From Corynebacterium dentalis (GTDB lineage: Bacteria; Actinomycetota; Actinomycetes; Mycobacteriales; Mycobacteriaceae), in assembly GCF_900232865.1 (NCBI RefSeq), contig NZ_OCTS01000002.1, positions 62,001-126,000 of the forward strand: a DNA stretch of 64,000 bases. The letters run 5' to 3'. The notes beneath the pieces were generated by a model, which saw only the letters and a program-made list of their open reading frames with translations, was not told the origin of the DNA and made no database searches. Made by a program: the position numbers and the translations under genes. Of this stretch, positions 52,817-62,329 are shown piece after piece. How positions within the stretch are numbered: position 1 is the first letter of the stretch; each line of letters begins with the position of its first letter.

Positions 52817-53872
52817 ATGGCTGACGTGAACTTCGATCATGTGTACATCCAATACCCGGGAGCTGAACGCCCCACGGTGAAGGATCTTGATCTCCAGATT
52901 TCCGATGGAGAGTTTTTGGTGCTGGTCGGGCCATCTGGCTGCGGCAAGTCCACCACCCTGCGCGCGCTGGCGGGCCTGGAAGGAACGACTGGCGGGCGCA
53001 TCACCATCGGCGGCAAGGACGTCACGGGCACTGAACCCAAGGAGCGCGATATCGCGATGGTTTTCCAGGATTACGCCCTCTACCCGCACATGACGGTAGA
53101 GGAGAACATGGGCTTCGCTCTCAAGGTAGCCAAGACTCCCAAAGAGGAGATCAGAAAGCGCGTGCGCGCAGCTGCCGAGACCCTGGGCCTGGAGGAGTTC
53201 CTGGCACGCAAGCCGAAGGATCTCTCCGGTGGTCAGCGTCAGCGCGTGGCTATGGGTCGCGCAATTGTGCGCGAGCCGCAGGTGTTCCTGATGGACGAGC
53301 CGCTGTCCAACCTGGATGCCAAACTCCGCGTGCAGACCCGCGCGCAGATCGTGAAGCTGCAGTCCTCCCTGGGTGTGACCACCGTGTACGTGACTCACGA
53401 CCAGGTAGAGGCCATGACCATGGGCGATCGTGTGGCTGTGCTGAACTTTGGCGAACTGCAGCAGGTGGATAGCCCCAAGGAACTCTACGACCGTCCCGTG
53501 AATGCCTTCGTGGCCGGTTTCATCGGTTCCCCGTCGATGAACTTGGTGACCACCGATGGCCCGATTGCCGGGTGGAACTACACCGCACCCGCGGGTCATG
53601 AGAACAAGCCGTTGATCGTCGGCGTGCGTCCGGAGGGCCTGGAGGTTCGCCCCGAAGATCCCGACGAGGGAATCTCCGGCACCGTGGAGATGGTGGAGGA
53701 ACTAGGCGCAGATTCATATGTATATGTGGATACCGAACATGGGCAGCTGATCGCCCGTGGTGGGGACTCTCGCCAGCTGCCGTCCGTGGGATCACGTGCT
53801 CAGGTTGTTATTCGTTCCGACGCCAAGGTGCATTACTTTGATGCAGAAACCGAGCTGAGAGTGGAAAACTAA
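52817..53872 (+). CDS. tusK: Sugar ABC importer ATPase (TusK/MsiK-like)
   Basis: A 351-residue CUT1-type ATPase. Walker A is GPSGCGKST (38-46), the Q-loop is VFQDYALYPH, the signature is LSGGQRQRVAMGRA, Walker B is VFLMDEPLSNLD, and the H-loop is VYVTHDQ. The C-terminal TOBE/OB domain (about 235-351) is present. Its own gene lies upstream of the binding protein and two permeases, as in the trehalose system TusEFGK of C. glutamicum (cg0831-cg0835, from memory). The sugar is inferred from synteny. Confidence 0.9.
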   Translation: MADVNFDHVYIQYPGAERPTVKDLDLQISDGEFLVLVGPSGCGKSTTLRALAGLEGTTGGRITIGGKDVTGTEPKERDIAMVFQDYALYPHMTVEENMGFALKVAKTPKEEIRKRVRAAAETLGLEEFLARKPKDLSGGQRQRVAMGRAIVREPQVFLMDEPLSNLDAKLRVQTRAQIVKLQSSLGVTTVYVTHDQVEAMTMGDRVAVLNFGELQQVDSPKELYDRPVNAFVAGFIGSPSMNLVTTDGPIAGWNYTAPAGHENKPLIVGVRPEGLEVRPEDPDEGISGTVEMVEELGADSYVYVDTEHGQLIARGGDSRQLPSVGSRAQVVIRSDAKVHYFDAETELRVEN

Positions 53873-54019
53873 TCCCGCTCGGTTGCCCTGGGGGTACGGC
53901 TGCACCAGCAGTTATCTCGAATCTCTAGGGCAGAACCCGCGCAGCCATTATGATGAGCCGACAAAGAGTTTCCGTTTGGAAATCTTGACTGTTTCTCGAG
54001 GACGATAGAAAGGCTCACG

Positions 54020-55267
54020 ATGGCTCTGCAACACAAGAAGCTGCTGGCTGTCTTGGCGGTATCGGGTTTGACGCTCGCTGCCTGCTCCGAGACCGAAGAG
54101 GGCGGCCAGGCCGCACAGAACACTGACGGCCGCGGCGAAATCACTTTCGCCATGGGCAAGAACGATACAGACAAGCTCCGCCCGATCATCGACAAGTGGA
54201 ACGAAGAGCACCCAGACGAGAAGGTCAACCTGCAGGAGTTGGCTGGTGAGGCGGACGCTCAGCGTGACACCCTCGTGCAGTCCCTCCAGGCAGGATCTTC
54301 TGACATCGATGTCATGGCGCTCGACGTCGTCTGGACCGCTCAGTTCGCCGCCAACGGCTGGCTGACTCCTTTGACCGGCGACATGCAGGTGGACACTGAG
54401 GCGCTGCTGCCTGCCACCGTGAAGTCCGCGACCTACAATGACACCCTCTACGCGTTGCCGCAGAACACCAACGGCCAACTGCTCTACCGGAACACTGACA
54501 TGGTCAAGGAAGAGCCACAGAAGTGGGATGACGTGGTTGAGGCCTGCAAGAAGGTGGAAAACCAGGACTGCCTGACCACCCAGCTCAAGCAGTACGAGGG
54601 CCTGACTGTGAACACCGCCGGCTTCATGGCTGGTTGGGGTGGAGGTCTGACCGACGACAAGCTGCAGCCAACCGTCACTTCCAAGGAGTCCCGCGAGGGT
54701 CTGCAGGCACTGGTGGACGCATACAAGGACGGCACCATCAGCTCTGCATCCACCGGCGCCAGCGAGGAAGAGACCAACCTCGCGTTCACCCAGGGTGATA
54801 CCGCGATGGCCATCAACTGGCCATACATGTACGCCACTTCCGAGGAGGAGGGCTCCGCGGTCAAGGGCAAGGTCGAGGTCTCCCCACTGGTGGGCAAGGA
54901 CGGCGTGGGCGTGTCCACCCTCGGCGGTTACAACAACGGCATCAACGTCAACTCTGAGCACAAGGCCACTGCCTTGGACTTCATGAAGTTCATCATCAAT
55001 GAGGAAAACCAGCGTTCCTTCGCTGAGGCATCCTTCCCGCCGGTGCTGGCTCCCATCTACGATGAGGCCGCCATCCAGGAGCAGTTCCCGTACATGGAGG
55101 CGCTGAAGATCTCCCTGGAAAACGCGCGGCCTCGCCCGGCATCCCCTACCTACGATGCACTGTCGAAGGCTGTGCAGGACAACGCCTACGCCGCGCTGAC
55201 TGCAGGTATGTCTGTGGACGATGCCACCACCGAAATGGAAAAGGCAATCCAGAACACGCAGGGTTAA
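54020..55267 (+). CDS. tusE: Sugar-binding lipoprotein (TusE-like)
   Basis: A 415-residue solute-binding lipoprotein with lipobox LAAC (Cys22). The mature protein is of the MalE/LpqY class: EITFAMGKND near the start, AVNIN-type strands, and FAEASFPPVLAPIYDEA near the C-terminus. It would capture the sugar outside the membrane and deliver it to the TusF/TusG pair. ATG 54020 has GAAAGG about 7 nt upstream. A large hairpin follows the gene, which may hold its mRNA level above that of the permeases. Ligand (trehalose) is inferred. Confidence 0.9.
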   Translation: MALQHKKLLAVLAVSGLTLAACSETEEGGQAAQNTDGRGEITFAMGKNDTDKLRPIIDKWNEEHPDEKVNLQELAGEADAQRDTLVQSLQAGSSDIDVMALDVVWTAQFAANGWLTPLTGDMQVDTEALLPATVKSATYNDTLYALPQNTNGQLLYRNTDMVKEEPQKWDDVVEACKKVENQDCLTTQLKQYEGLTVNTAGFMAGWGGGLTDDKLQPTVTSKESREGLQALVDAYKDGTISSASTGASEEETNLAFTQGDTAMAINWPYMYATSEEEGSAVKGKVEVSPLVGKDGVGVSTLGGYNNGINVNSEHKATALDFMKFIINEENQRSFAEASFPPVLAPIYDEAAIQEQFPYMEALKISLENARPRPASPTYDALSKAVQDNAYAALTAGMSVDDATTEMEKAIQNTQG

Positions 55268-55337
55268 ATCCCCGCACGCCGCCTAGGCACTTTGCGCCCG
55301 GCATAAGTAATGCTGGACGCACCAACTAACGCCCGTG

Positions 55338-55400
55338 CTGTGACAACTTCGGAGCATCCCGCACAATGTGGGATGCTCTACTTAAGTTCACAGTGCTTTT
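55338..55400 (+). terminator. Long hairpin with T tract between tusE and tusF
   Basis: Outer arms CTGTGA (55338-55343) and TCACAG (55388-55393) enclose the inner perfect stem GAGCATCCC (55352-55360)/GGGATGCTC (55370-55378), then TGCTTTT. It looks like a partial terminator or RNA-stability element inside the importer operon. Confidence 0.5.
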
Positions 55401-55417
55401 GACGGACAGGAGACCGC

Positions 55418-56488
55418 GTGTCCACGCCCCTCACCTCAAGTGCGCCCCCGGCGCCGAAAAAGAAAAGAGATTGGCGCCCGCTGTGGCTCGTCGGACCCTC
55501 GATGGCCTTACTCGCAGTGGTGATCGGATATCCGGTTCTCCGTGCGATTTATCTGTCCTTCCTCGCAGATAAGCACATCAATCCAGAAACGGGACGCTTT
55601 GTCACCGGCGGATTCGCCGGCCTACAGCACTATCTGTACTGGCTATCCAACCGATGCATGAGCCCCTCCGGGCAAGTCATGGAGTGCGCCAACGGACAGC
55701 TGTCCACCGACTTCTGGCCGGCCCTGAAGATCACGCTGTTCTTCGTGGTGGTCACCGTCTCTCTGGAAACTCTCCTCGGGTTGTGGATGGCCCTGGTGAT
55801 GAACCGCAGCTTCATCGGCCGCGGATTCTTGCGCGCAGCAGTGCTGGTCCCCTGGGCTATCCCCACCGCCGTGACCGCCAAGCTCTGGCAATTCATCTTC
55901 GCGGATAAGGGAATCGTCAACTCACTGTTGGGCACCACCGTGCACTGGACAACCGACCCATGGGCAGCCCGGTCCGCAGTGATCATCGCCGACGTGTGGA
56001 AGACCGCCCCATTCATGGCACTGCTGATTCTTGCTGGCCTGCAAATGGTTCCACAGGGAGTCTACGAAGCCGCCCGCGTGGACGGCGCATCCAAGTGGCA
56101 GCAGTTCACGCAGATCACCTTGCCGCTGATCAAGCCCGCACTGATGGTCGCGGTACTATTCCGCACCCTCGATGCCCTGCGCATGTACGACCTGCCGGTC
56201 ATCATGATCAGTGAGGCCACCAGCTCCCCCACCGCTGTCATCTCCCAGCTGGTCATCGGAGCAACTCAACAGGGTAAGTACAACTCCGCCTCCGCAATGT
56301 CCACGCTGATCTTCCTGCTCATCTTCGCCATCGCCTTCATCATGGTGAAGTTCCTCGGCGCCGATGTCAGCGGTACCCAGAACTTGCCGAAGTCTAAGAA
56401 TACACCGATTTGGCGTCGGACAAAGAAAAACACCACGGACGCGAACGCAAAGAACAGCGCGACCCACGGCGCCAAGAAAGGGGTCTAA
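55418..56488 (+). CDS. tusF: Sugar ABC importer permease, MalF-like (TusF-like)
   Basis: A 356-residue permease with six or seven helices. The EAA loop that contacts the ATPase is EAARVDGASKWQQFTQITLPLIKPAL (about 209-234). The first helix is preceded by a basic cytoplasmic start, and the C-terminus is basic and polar. The start is GTG 55418 with ACAGGAG upstream. The stop is 2 nt before the tusG start. Confidence 0.91.
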   Translation: MSTPLTSSAPPAPKKKRDWRPLWLVGPSMALLAVVIGYPVLRAIYLSFLADKHINPETGRFVTGGFAGLQHYLYWLSNRCMSPSGQVMECANGQLSTDFWPALKITLFFVVVTVSLETLLGLWMALVMNRSFIGRGFLRAAVLVPWAIPTAVTAKLWQFIFADKGIVNSLLGTTVHWTTDPWAARSAVIIADVWKTAPFMALLILAGLQMVPQGVYEAARVDGASKWQQFTQITLPLIKPALMVAVLFRTLDALRMYDLPVIMISEATSSPTAVISQLVIGATQQGKYNSASAMSTLIFLLIFAIAFIMVKFLGADVSGTQNLPKSKNTPIWRRTKKNTTDANAKNSATHGAKKGV

Positions 56489-56490
56489 AC

Positions 56491-57309
56491 ATGAAGACTT
56501 TCCGCAACTACCTCGGCGTGCTGTTGATCCTGGTGTGGGGCCTGGCACCGTTTTATTGGATGGTCATCACCGCACTGCGGGACAAGGCCTACACCTTCTC
56601 CACCAACCCCCTGCCCAGCCACCTGACGCTGGATAATTTCGCGGATGCGCTAGCCACGGACGCGGGCAACAACTTCCTGCGCGCGATCGGCAACTCGCTG
56701 CTGGTCAGCTTTGCCACCACTCTGATCGCCCTGGCCGTGGGCGTGTTTACGGCGTATGCGCTGGCTCGCGTGAACTTCCGCGGCAAGGGTGCGGTGACCG
56801 GCATCATCTTGGCGGCCTCTATGTTCCCGGGAATCGCGCTGGTCACCCCGCTATTCCAGCTGTTCCGCTCCATCGAGTGGATCGGCACGTACCAAGCGCT
56901 GATCATCCCGAACATCTCCTTTGTGCTGCCACTGACTGTTTACACTCTGACCAGTTTCTTCCGCGAGCTGCCGTGGAAGCTGGAAGAAGCCGCCCGCGTG
57001 GACGGGGCGTCTCGGTCCCTGGCTTTCCGCAAGGTCATCCTGCCGCTGGCTGCTCCCGCGCTGTTCACCACGGCCATCCTGGCGTTCATCGCAACATGGA
57101 ACGAGTTCATGCTGGCCAAGCAGCTGTCCACCACTCGTACCGAGCCGGTGACGGTGGCCATCGCCCGCTTCTCCGGCACCAATTCCTTTGAATTCCCCTA
57201 TGCGGCCACCATGGCCGCGGGCGCACTGGTGACCATCCCACTGGTGATCATGGTGCTGATCTTCCAGCGCCGTATCGTCTCTGGCCTGACCGCCGGTGGC
57301 GTGAAGTAA
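56491..57309 (+). CDS. tusG: Sugar ABC importer permease, MalG-like (TusG-like)
   Basis: A 272-residue permease with six helices. The EAA loop is EAARVDGASRSLAFRKVILPLAAPAL (about 166-191). I chose ATG 56491 (MKTFRNYLGVLLIL), preceded by AAAGGGG; the frame opens further upstream inside tusF but is not conserved. It pairs with TusF to form the channel. Confidence 0.92.
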   Translation: MKTFRNYLGVLLILVWGLAPFYWMVITALRDKAYTFSTNPLPSHLTLDNFADALATDAGNNFLRAIGNSLLVSFATTLIALAVGVFTAYALARVNFRGKGAVTGIILAASMFPGIALVTPLFQLFRSIEWIGTYQALIIPNISFVLPLTVYTLTSFFRELPWKLEEAARVDGASRSLAFRKVILPLAAPALFTTAILAFIATWNEFMLAKQLSTTRTEPVTVAIARFSGTNSFEFPYAATMAAGALVTIPLVIMVLIFQRRIVSGLTAGGVK

Positions 57310-57336
57310 AGCTTGAGAAGTGAGAGGCCAGACCCG

Positions 57337-57579
57337 ATGCACGAGGATCAGCAGCGCGGCGGAGCATCCGATATCAACGGCGGCTCCGCGGACGATCAAC
57401 GTAAGAAGCTGATATGGGAATCACTATTGGGATTCCTGGGATTCTTCACCGTTCTGGCCCTGATTCAAGGCGTGTGGAATCTGTTCCAACCGGAGCCCAG
57501 CTTGGCCCCCTCAATCATGCTGGTCGTGCTGCTTGTCTTCCTATGGCTGGCATGGCGCGGATATAGCCGCTACCGCTAG
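57337..57579 (+). CDS. Small two-TM membrane protein after the importer genes
   Basis: An 80-residue protein with a polar N-terminus (about 25 residues) and two helices (roughly 28-48 and 56-73), ending RGYSRYR. I chose ATG 57337 with GAGAGG 9 nt upstream; TTG 57313 is also in frame. In C. glutamicum a small membrane protein (cg0833, from memory) is encoded inside the trehalose-importer locus; this could be its relocated counterpart, but I could not align it. It is probably co-transcribed with tusG. Confidence 0.7.
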   Translation: MHEDQQRGGASDINGGSADDQRKKLIWESLLGFLGFFTVLALIQGVWNLFQPEPSLAPSIMLVVLLVFLWLAWRGYSRYR

Positions 57580-57690
57580 CTGCAAAACTCCCCCACTAAT
57601 TCCCCGCAAGTTTTAACTACACAGGCTGCATACAGGTTACGCTCCTTGTAGTTCGTTGTGTCTCTCCAATTATTAGTGATGGAAACCTTT

Positions 57691-58911
57691 ATGAAAGCTA
57701 GTCGCGTCACGCAGTCGCTGCTGTTTAAGATCGTCATCGCGATCATCCTTGGCATCATTGTCAGCTTCTTCGCCCCCGAATGGCTGGGGCGGTTCTTTGC
57801 CACCGTCAATGGCCTGTTCGGCAACTTCCTGGGATTCTTCGTCCCCGTCCTGATCTTTGCTCTGATCACACCGGCCATCGCCAACTCAGGGCGTGGCGCA
57901 GGCAAGTGGCTCGCGCTGACTACCGCCATCGCCTACGGCTCCACCATCTTCTCCGGCCTGCTGGCGTTTGTGGCTTCCCAGACGCTGTACCCCTCCTTGC
58001 TGGATGGCCTCAGCGTGGACACTGTCGCGGATATCGAAGAGGGCCAGCTGGCTTCCTACTTCACCGTGGAGATGGATCCACCGTTCGCCGTGATGACGGC
58101 CCTGTTGCTGGCTTTCAGCATGGGGCTGGCCATGACCGCCGTACCTTCGGAGATCCTGCGACGCGGCAGCAATCAGCTGCGCGACGTGGTTATGAAGATC
58201 ATCGAATCCTTCATCATCCCGCTGCTGCCGATCTACATTTTCGGCGTATTCCTCACCATGGGAATGAACGGAAACCTCACCCACACCATCAGCATGCTGC
58301 TGATCGTGCTGGTAGTTGCCGTGGTGGGCACCCTGGTTCTGCTGGTCATCCAATTTGCCCTCGCTGGTGCGATTGCGGGCAAGAACCCGTTGACCGCGTT
58401 CAAGAACATGCTCCCTGCGTACGCCACTGCTCTGGGCACCTCGTCCTCAGCTGCGACCATCCCAGTGACGTACAAGTGCGCGCAGAAGAACGGAGTTTCC
58501 GAATCCGTCGCCGGTTTCGTCGTTCCGCTGTGCGCCACCATCCACCTCGCGGGTTCCACCATGAAGATCACGCTGTTCGCCTTCGCCGTGCTGTTCATCT
58601 CCGGCGATACGGTCAGCTTCGGTCAGGCGCTGGGCTTCGTGATGATGCTGGGTGTCACCATGATTGCGGCCCCAGGCGTGCCAGGCGGAGCCATCATGGC
58701 TGCAGTTGGCCTGCTGTCCTCCATGCTGGGCTTCACCGATGAGCAGGTGGCCCTGATGATCGCCGCCTACATCGCCATCGATTCCTTCGGTACCGCAGCA
58801 AACGTCACCGGCGATGGCGCCATCGCCCTGATCGTGAACCGTTTCACCAAGGGCAAGCTGGACCGGGAAGAGCCCGAAGAATTGAGCGACTACGAACTCC
58901 TGGCTCGCTAA
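57691..58911 (+). CDS. Dicarboxylate/amino acid:cation symporter (DAACS family)
   Basis: About 406 residues with eight or so helices and re-entrant loops of the glutamate-transporter fold. Landmarks are ALGTSSSAATIPVTYKCA (the serine-rich hairpin HP1), PLCATIHLAGSTMKI, and AAPGVPGGAIMAAVGLL (HP2). It may carry Na+-coupled serine/threonine (SstT), glutamate or C4-dicarboxylate; sequence alone does not decide. I prefer ATG 57691, with GGAAA about 5 nt upstream; ATG 57679 is possible. Convergent with the YdcF gene, stops 3 nt apart. Confidence 0.88.
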   Translation: MKASRVTQSLLFKIVIAIILGIIVSFFAPEWLGRFFATVNGLFGNFLGFFVPVLIFALITPAIANSGRGAGKWLALTTAIAYGSTIFSGLLAFVASQTLYPSLLDGLSVDTVADIEEGQLASYFTVEMDPPFAVMTALLLAFSMGLAMTAVPSEILRRGSNQLRDVVMKIIESFIIPLLPIYIFGVFLTMGMNGNLTHTISMLLIVLVVAVVGTLVLLVIQFALAGAIAGKNPLTAFKNMLPAYATALGTSSSAATIPVTYKCAQKNGVSESVAGFVVPLCATIHLAGSTMKITLFAFAVLFISGDTVSFGQALGFVMMLGVTMIAAPGVPGGAIMAAVGLLSSMLGFTDEQVALMIAAYIAIDSFGTAANVTGDGAIALIVNRFTKGKLDREEPEELSDYELLAR

Positions 58912-58913
58912 CC

Positions 58914-59840
58914 TCAAGATTTAAGACCACGGAGAGTCCACAGCACGTACGCGACGAATTCGCGAACGTAAGCGGCGGGACATGCCACCGGCGGTGTATA
59001 CGCACCGAACACGGAAAAGCGCACGTTACCGCCGTTTTCTCTATCTAGGCCTGCCACCACATCGGTGGTCATCTCTGTGCGCTGCACGTGAAAGTCACTG
59101 GTGACCACGGCCACTTCTCGGATAGCCAGGCCGTGCTCACGCAGAATCTCTAGGCTGTGTCGCAAGTTCTCGCGCGTGTTGGTGGCTCGATCCTCCACCA
59201 ACACTTGGTTGCGGTGTCGCCGTAGATGCCCGCCGTGAGTGGAGTGCAGGTAATCGGCCATTGCCTGGCCTTCAGACGTGAGCTCGTCAGCTCCCTGCCC
59301 ACCGGAAACCACCACGGGCACATCTGGGGAGGACAGCTGAATGGCACGGTCTAGGCGTCGACACAACATGGGGCCTGGCCACCGACCCACCAGGCCACAG
59401 CCCAGCACCACCACCGCATCGACCGGGCGGCTGGGAAGCGCAGTGCGGCTCGCCGAAATCCGACGCACAAAGATCACACTCCACGCGGCCACCGCCAGCC
59501 AGGCGCACAGCGCAAGTAGCACCGCAGAGCGCCACAACCAACCGGGAACCCACACGGCCACGCACAGTCCCAGCACCAGTGAAGCGAAATCCGCAGCGGC
59601 CACCACCGTCAACAAGTGCACCCACCCGCGCCGATCCCCCGAGCGCACCAATGGCGCCGATACTGCGGCACCTGCGATCAACGGCAGCAGATGGGCGCCG
59701 TAGGCCACCTCAAACGCCGCGCTGAGCAGTTCAGAATGCGCCGAGCTAACCAGCAGCCACAGAGCCACCCATCCCAGCTCGGCGCCAGCTAGAGCCACCA
59801 CGCCCACCCATGCAGAGCGCTTGAATCGGTTTAGCGCCAC
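58914..59840 (-). CDS. YdcF/SanA-like DUF218 membrane protein
   Basis: A 308-residue protein. The first 130 residues hold four helices, then a DUF218 domain with VVLGCGLVGRWPGPML, VVVSGGQGADE, EDRATNTRENL and VVTSDFHVQRT, the expected acid and basic active-site residues. In E. coli relatives (ElyC, SanA) influence envelope precursor metabolism. The start is GTG 59840. Its 38-nt distance from purE suggests co-transcription with purE. Substrate unknown. Confidence 0.86.
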   Translation of the reverse strand: MALNRFKRSAWVGVVALAGAELGWVALWLLVSSAHSELLSAAFEVAYGAHLLPLIAGAAVSAPLVRSGDRRGWVHLLTVVAAADFASLVLGLCVAVWVPGWLWRSAVLLALCAWLAVAAWSVIFVRRISASRTALPSRPVDAVVVLGCGLVGRWPGPMLCRRLDRAIQLSSPDVPVVVSGGQGADELTSEGQAMADYLHSTHGGHLRRHRNQVLVEDRATNTRENLRHSLEILREHGLAIREVAVVTSDFHVQRTEMTTDVVAGLDRENGGNVRFSVFGAYTPPVACPAAYVREFVAYVLWTLRGLKS

Positions 59841-59878
59841 ACTCAGCGGGCCGCTGCCCGGAGACTGCGGAACAGGAA

Positions 59879-60412
59879 TTACTCCCCGCCCATCAGCTTG
59901 TACTTCAGCGCCCGATCCTTCTCAAAGACCTGATCTCGCATGGCCTCTTGGTAGCGCACCATCTGCTCCATCAGCTGCTCGCTACCCACGGCGAGGGTCC
60001 GCACGGCCAGCAAACCGGCGTTCTTCGCACCGTCGATGGACACCGTGGCCGTGGGCACGCCCGCTGGCATCTGCACGATAGACAGCAGAGAATCCAAGCC
60101 GTCCAGGTTGCCCAGCGCCCGTGGAATGCCAATGACCGGCAGCGGAGTGGCCGCGGCGATCATACCCGGCAAGTGAGCAGCGCCACCAGCACACGCGATG
60201 ATGACCTTGATGCCGCTGGTGTGCGCGTTGCGCGCATAGTCCAGCATCCGCTCCGGGGTGCGGTGTGCGGATACCACGCCAATCTCCATGGGGATGCCGA
60301 ACTCCGCGAGTACTTCGGCGGCTGGCTGGACCGTTGGCCAGTCCGAATCCGATCCCATCACGATGCCCACCAAAGGCTGTGGAGTGTTCTGCGTGTTTTC
60401 CGGGGAGGTCAT
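59879..60412 (-). CDS. purE: N5-carboxyaminoimidazole ribonucleotide mutase
   Basis: A 177-residue class I PurE (N5-CAIR to CAIR). Motifs are GSDSDWPTV (19-27), SAHRTPERM (48-56) with the active-site His, [10 protein letters not shown] and [16 protein letters not shown]. It partners PurK, whose gene ends 60 nt upstream. The C-terminal tail ([19 protein letters not shown]) is a little longer than the core. Confidence 0.96.
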   Translation of the reverse strand: MTSPENTQNTPQPLVGIVMGSDSDWPTVQPAAEVLAEFGIPMEIGVVSAHRTPERMLDYARNAHTSGIKVIIACAGGAAHLPGMIAAATPLPVIGIPRALGNLDGLDSLLSIVQMPAGVPTATVSIDGAKNAGLLAVRTLAVGSEQLMEQMVRYQEAMRDQVFEKDRALKYKLMGGE

Positions 60413-60472
60413 GGGAGTGCCTTTACTTCTTCTCGTTACTGATGCAAACGGGTGGCTTAACGCTTTCCCACT

Positions 60473-61780
60473 TTAGCCCGTGTAGCCATCCGTCCACTGC
60501 GCCGTGACCAGATAGTTTGCGGCTTCACGCGCTGCGGTTCGCAGTTCATCGACGCTCTGGCCTTCCGTGCGCACCATATTCACGTGGCCCATCTTGCGGC
60601 GCGGTCGCCATTCCTTGCCGTACATGTGGATCTTGGCGTTCGGGTATCGACGCCACACTTCATCCATCCTGCGGTGCATCGCCATGTTTGGGTCATTGTC
60701 TGCTCCGAGCACGTTGGCCATGACTGTCGTGGGGCCGATCGGAGAGGTATCGCCCAGCGGACGGTCCAGCACGGCCCGCAGGTGTTGTTCGAACTGGCTG
60801 GTCACGCAGCCATCTTGAGTCCAGTGGCCGGTGTTGTGTGGGCGCATGGCGAGTTCGTTGACGATGATCTCTGGCTGGCCTGCTTCGTCCACGGTCTCGA
60901 AGAGTTCCACGGCGAGAACTCCCGTGACCTCGAGTTCAGAAACCACAACGCGGGCGAGTTCCTCGGCGGCGGTGAGGATAGATGCGCTGGTATCCGGTGC
61001 GGGTGCAACTGCCTCCACACAGATGCCGTCTTCTTGGACGGATTCCACCACGGGCCAGGTGCGGACTTCGCCTGAGGGAGTCCGGGCCACCATCGCGGAG
61101 AGCTCGCGCACCAGCTGCACCTTCTTCTCCGCCATCAGTGGCAGTCCTTGCTCCAGCAGATCCGCTACCAGTTCGGCAGCGTCGTCTGCGGTAGCTGGGA
61201 ACCACACGCCCTTGCCGTCATAACCGCCGCGGCGCGTCTTCAGGCAGACGTTTCCGCCAGTGATGTCAAAGAACTCGCGGATCTCATCCACCGAGGTAAT
61301 TTCCATGAACGGTGGAACTGGGGCACCGATTTCCCGCATGCGCTTGCGCATGACCAGCTTGTCCTGGGCATTAACCAGAGCCTTGGGCTGGGGTTGCACA
61401 TTAATTCCCTCAGCGATGAGGGCTTCTAGGAACTCGTTGGGGACGTGCTCGTGATCAAACGTCACGGCGTCGGATCCGCGAGAAACCTCTTCCACATGGT
61501 CGCGGTTGGTGTAATCCCCCAGCACCACGTCCGGCGTGACCTGCGCGGTAGAGGAATCGGCAGCACCCGCGAGCACGCGCGTGGTCAGGCCCAGCTCGAT
61601 TCCCGCTTGGTGCATCATCCTGGCCAGCTGGCCATCGCCGATGATGGTCACCAATGGTGCACCCAGCGCGTGGGCAGAGGCGCGGGACAGGCTCCAATCG
61701 GCGACAGTTTCCGCGAGTTGGGCCGCAGGGGTCTGGTTCGTTGGGTTGTTATCTGCAGAAGAGCTCGTCTGTTGTGGCAC
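60473..61780 (-). CDS. purK: N5-carboxyaminoimidazole ribonucleotide synthase
   Basis: A 435-residue ATP-grasp enzyme (AIR + HCO3- + ATP to N5-CAIR). The N-terminal glycine loop is TIIGDGQLARMM (about 45-56), followed by TFDHEHVPNEFLEAL, LKTRRGGYDGKG and VNELAMRPHNTGHWT near the C-terminus. The first 42 residues are not part of the core fold and the start (GTG 61780) is uncertain; a TATAGT box lies 9 nt before it. It lies next to the PH-domain gene at a 9-nt gap. Confidence 0.95.
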   Translation of the reverse strand: MPQQTSSSADNNPTNQTPAAQLAETVADWSLSRASAHALGAPLVTIIGDGQLARMMHQAGIELGLTTRVLAGAADSSTAQVTPDVVLGDYTNRDHVEEVSRGSDAVTFDHEHVPNEFLEALIAEGINVQPQPKALVNAQDKLVMRKRMREIGAPVPPFMEITSVDEIREFFDITGGNVCLKTRRGGYDGKGVWFPATADDAAELVADLLEQGLPLMAEKKVQLVRELSAMVARTPSGEVRTWPVVESVQEDGICVEAVAPAPDTSASILTAAEELARVVVSELEVTGVLAVELFETVDEAGQPEIIVNELAMRPHNTGHWTQDGCVTSQFEQHLRAVLDRPLGDTSPIGPTTVMANVLGADNDPNMAMHRRMDEVWRRYPNAKIHMYGKEWRPRRKMGHVNMVRTEGQSVDELRTAAREAANYLVTAQWTDGYTG

Positions 61781-61789
61781 GGCTATTAA

Positions 61790-62329
61790 CTATAGTGGCC
61801 GGATCTCGCTCTTTAGAAGGCGCACGAACTTCTTGGCCTTGGGCACGTTGTGCAGCACCACGGGCATACGAGCTCCCATGGTGTACAGCGCAACGTCGGA
61901 CCCGCGGTGACGGGCATCAACAATGTGAGCCAAAGGGATCTGAGCGATCTCGCTGCGCCAATGCCCGGTGGCGGTGATGAGCCTTTCGTCGGTAAGCATC
62001 ATGCGCGAGCGAGAGCGGAACACCAGGTGACGGATGCAGCGGGTCCAGGAGAGCACCACCCATGCCAGCAGGACGGCGCGGCGCAACCAGAGCAACACCA
62101 TCAGCGTTTGGTCTTCTGGGAGCATTGCCACGATCTGGCTCGGCGGGCTGTACACCGCACCAAAGGTGGAGCGGGCGACGGAATCGAAGTGGGCATCGAT
62201 CAATCCGACGAGCAACCACGCCAGACCAGTAATGATGATGAGTTCCAGCACGGGGAAGATCACAGAGCGACGCTGTGGGCTTAAGTCCGCCAGCAGGTGT
62301 TCCTGCGGGTCAATGGTTAATTTAGTCAC
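61790..62329 (-). CDS. PH-domain membrane protein (Rv3278c-like)
   Basis: About 179 residues with two helices in the first half (roughly 28-48 and 80-102) and a bacterial PH-like domain in the second (about 105-178: RSRSRMMLTDERLITATGHW, then IPLAHIVDARHRG). Start GTG 62329 has GGGGGAGG 6-7 nt upstream; ATG 62353 is in frame but overlaps birA more and lacks a site. It overlaps the birA stop by 8 nt, as in mycobacteria. Function unknown. Confidence 0.87.
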   Translation of the reverse strand: MTKLTIDPQEHLLADLSPQRRSVIFPVLELIIITGLAWLLVGLIDAHFDSVARSTFGAVYSPPSQIVAMLPEDQTLMVLLWLRRAVLLAWVVLSWTRCIRHLVFRSRSRMMLTDERLITATGHWRSEIAQIPLAHIVDARHRGSDVALYTMGARMPVVLHNVPKAKKFVRLLKSEIRPL

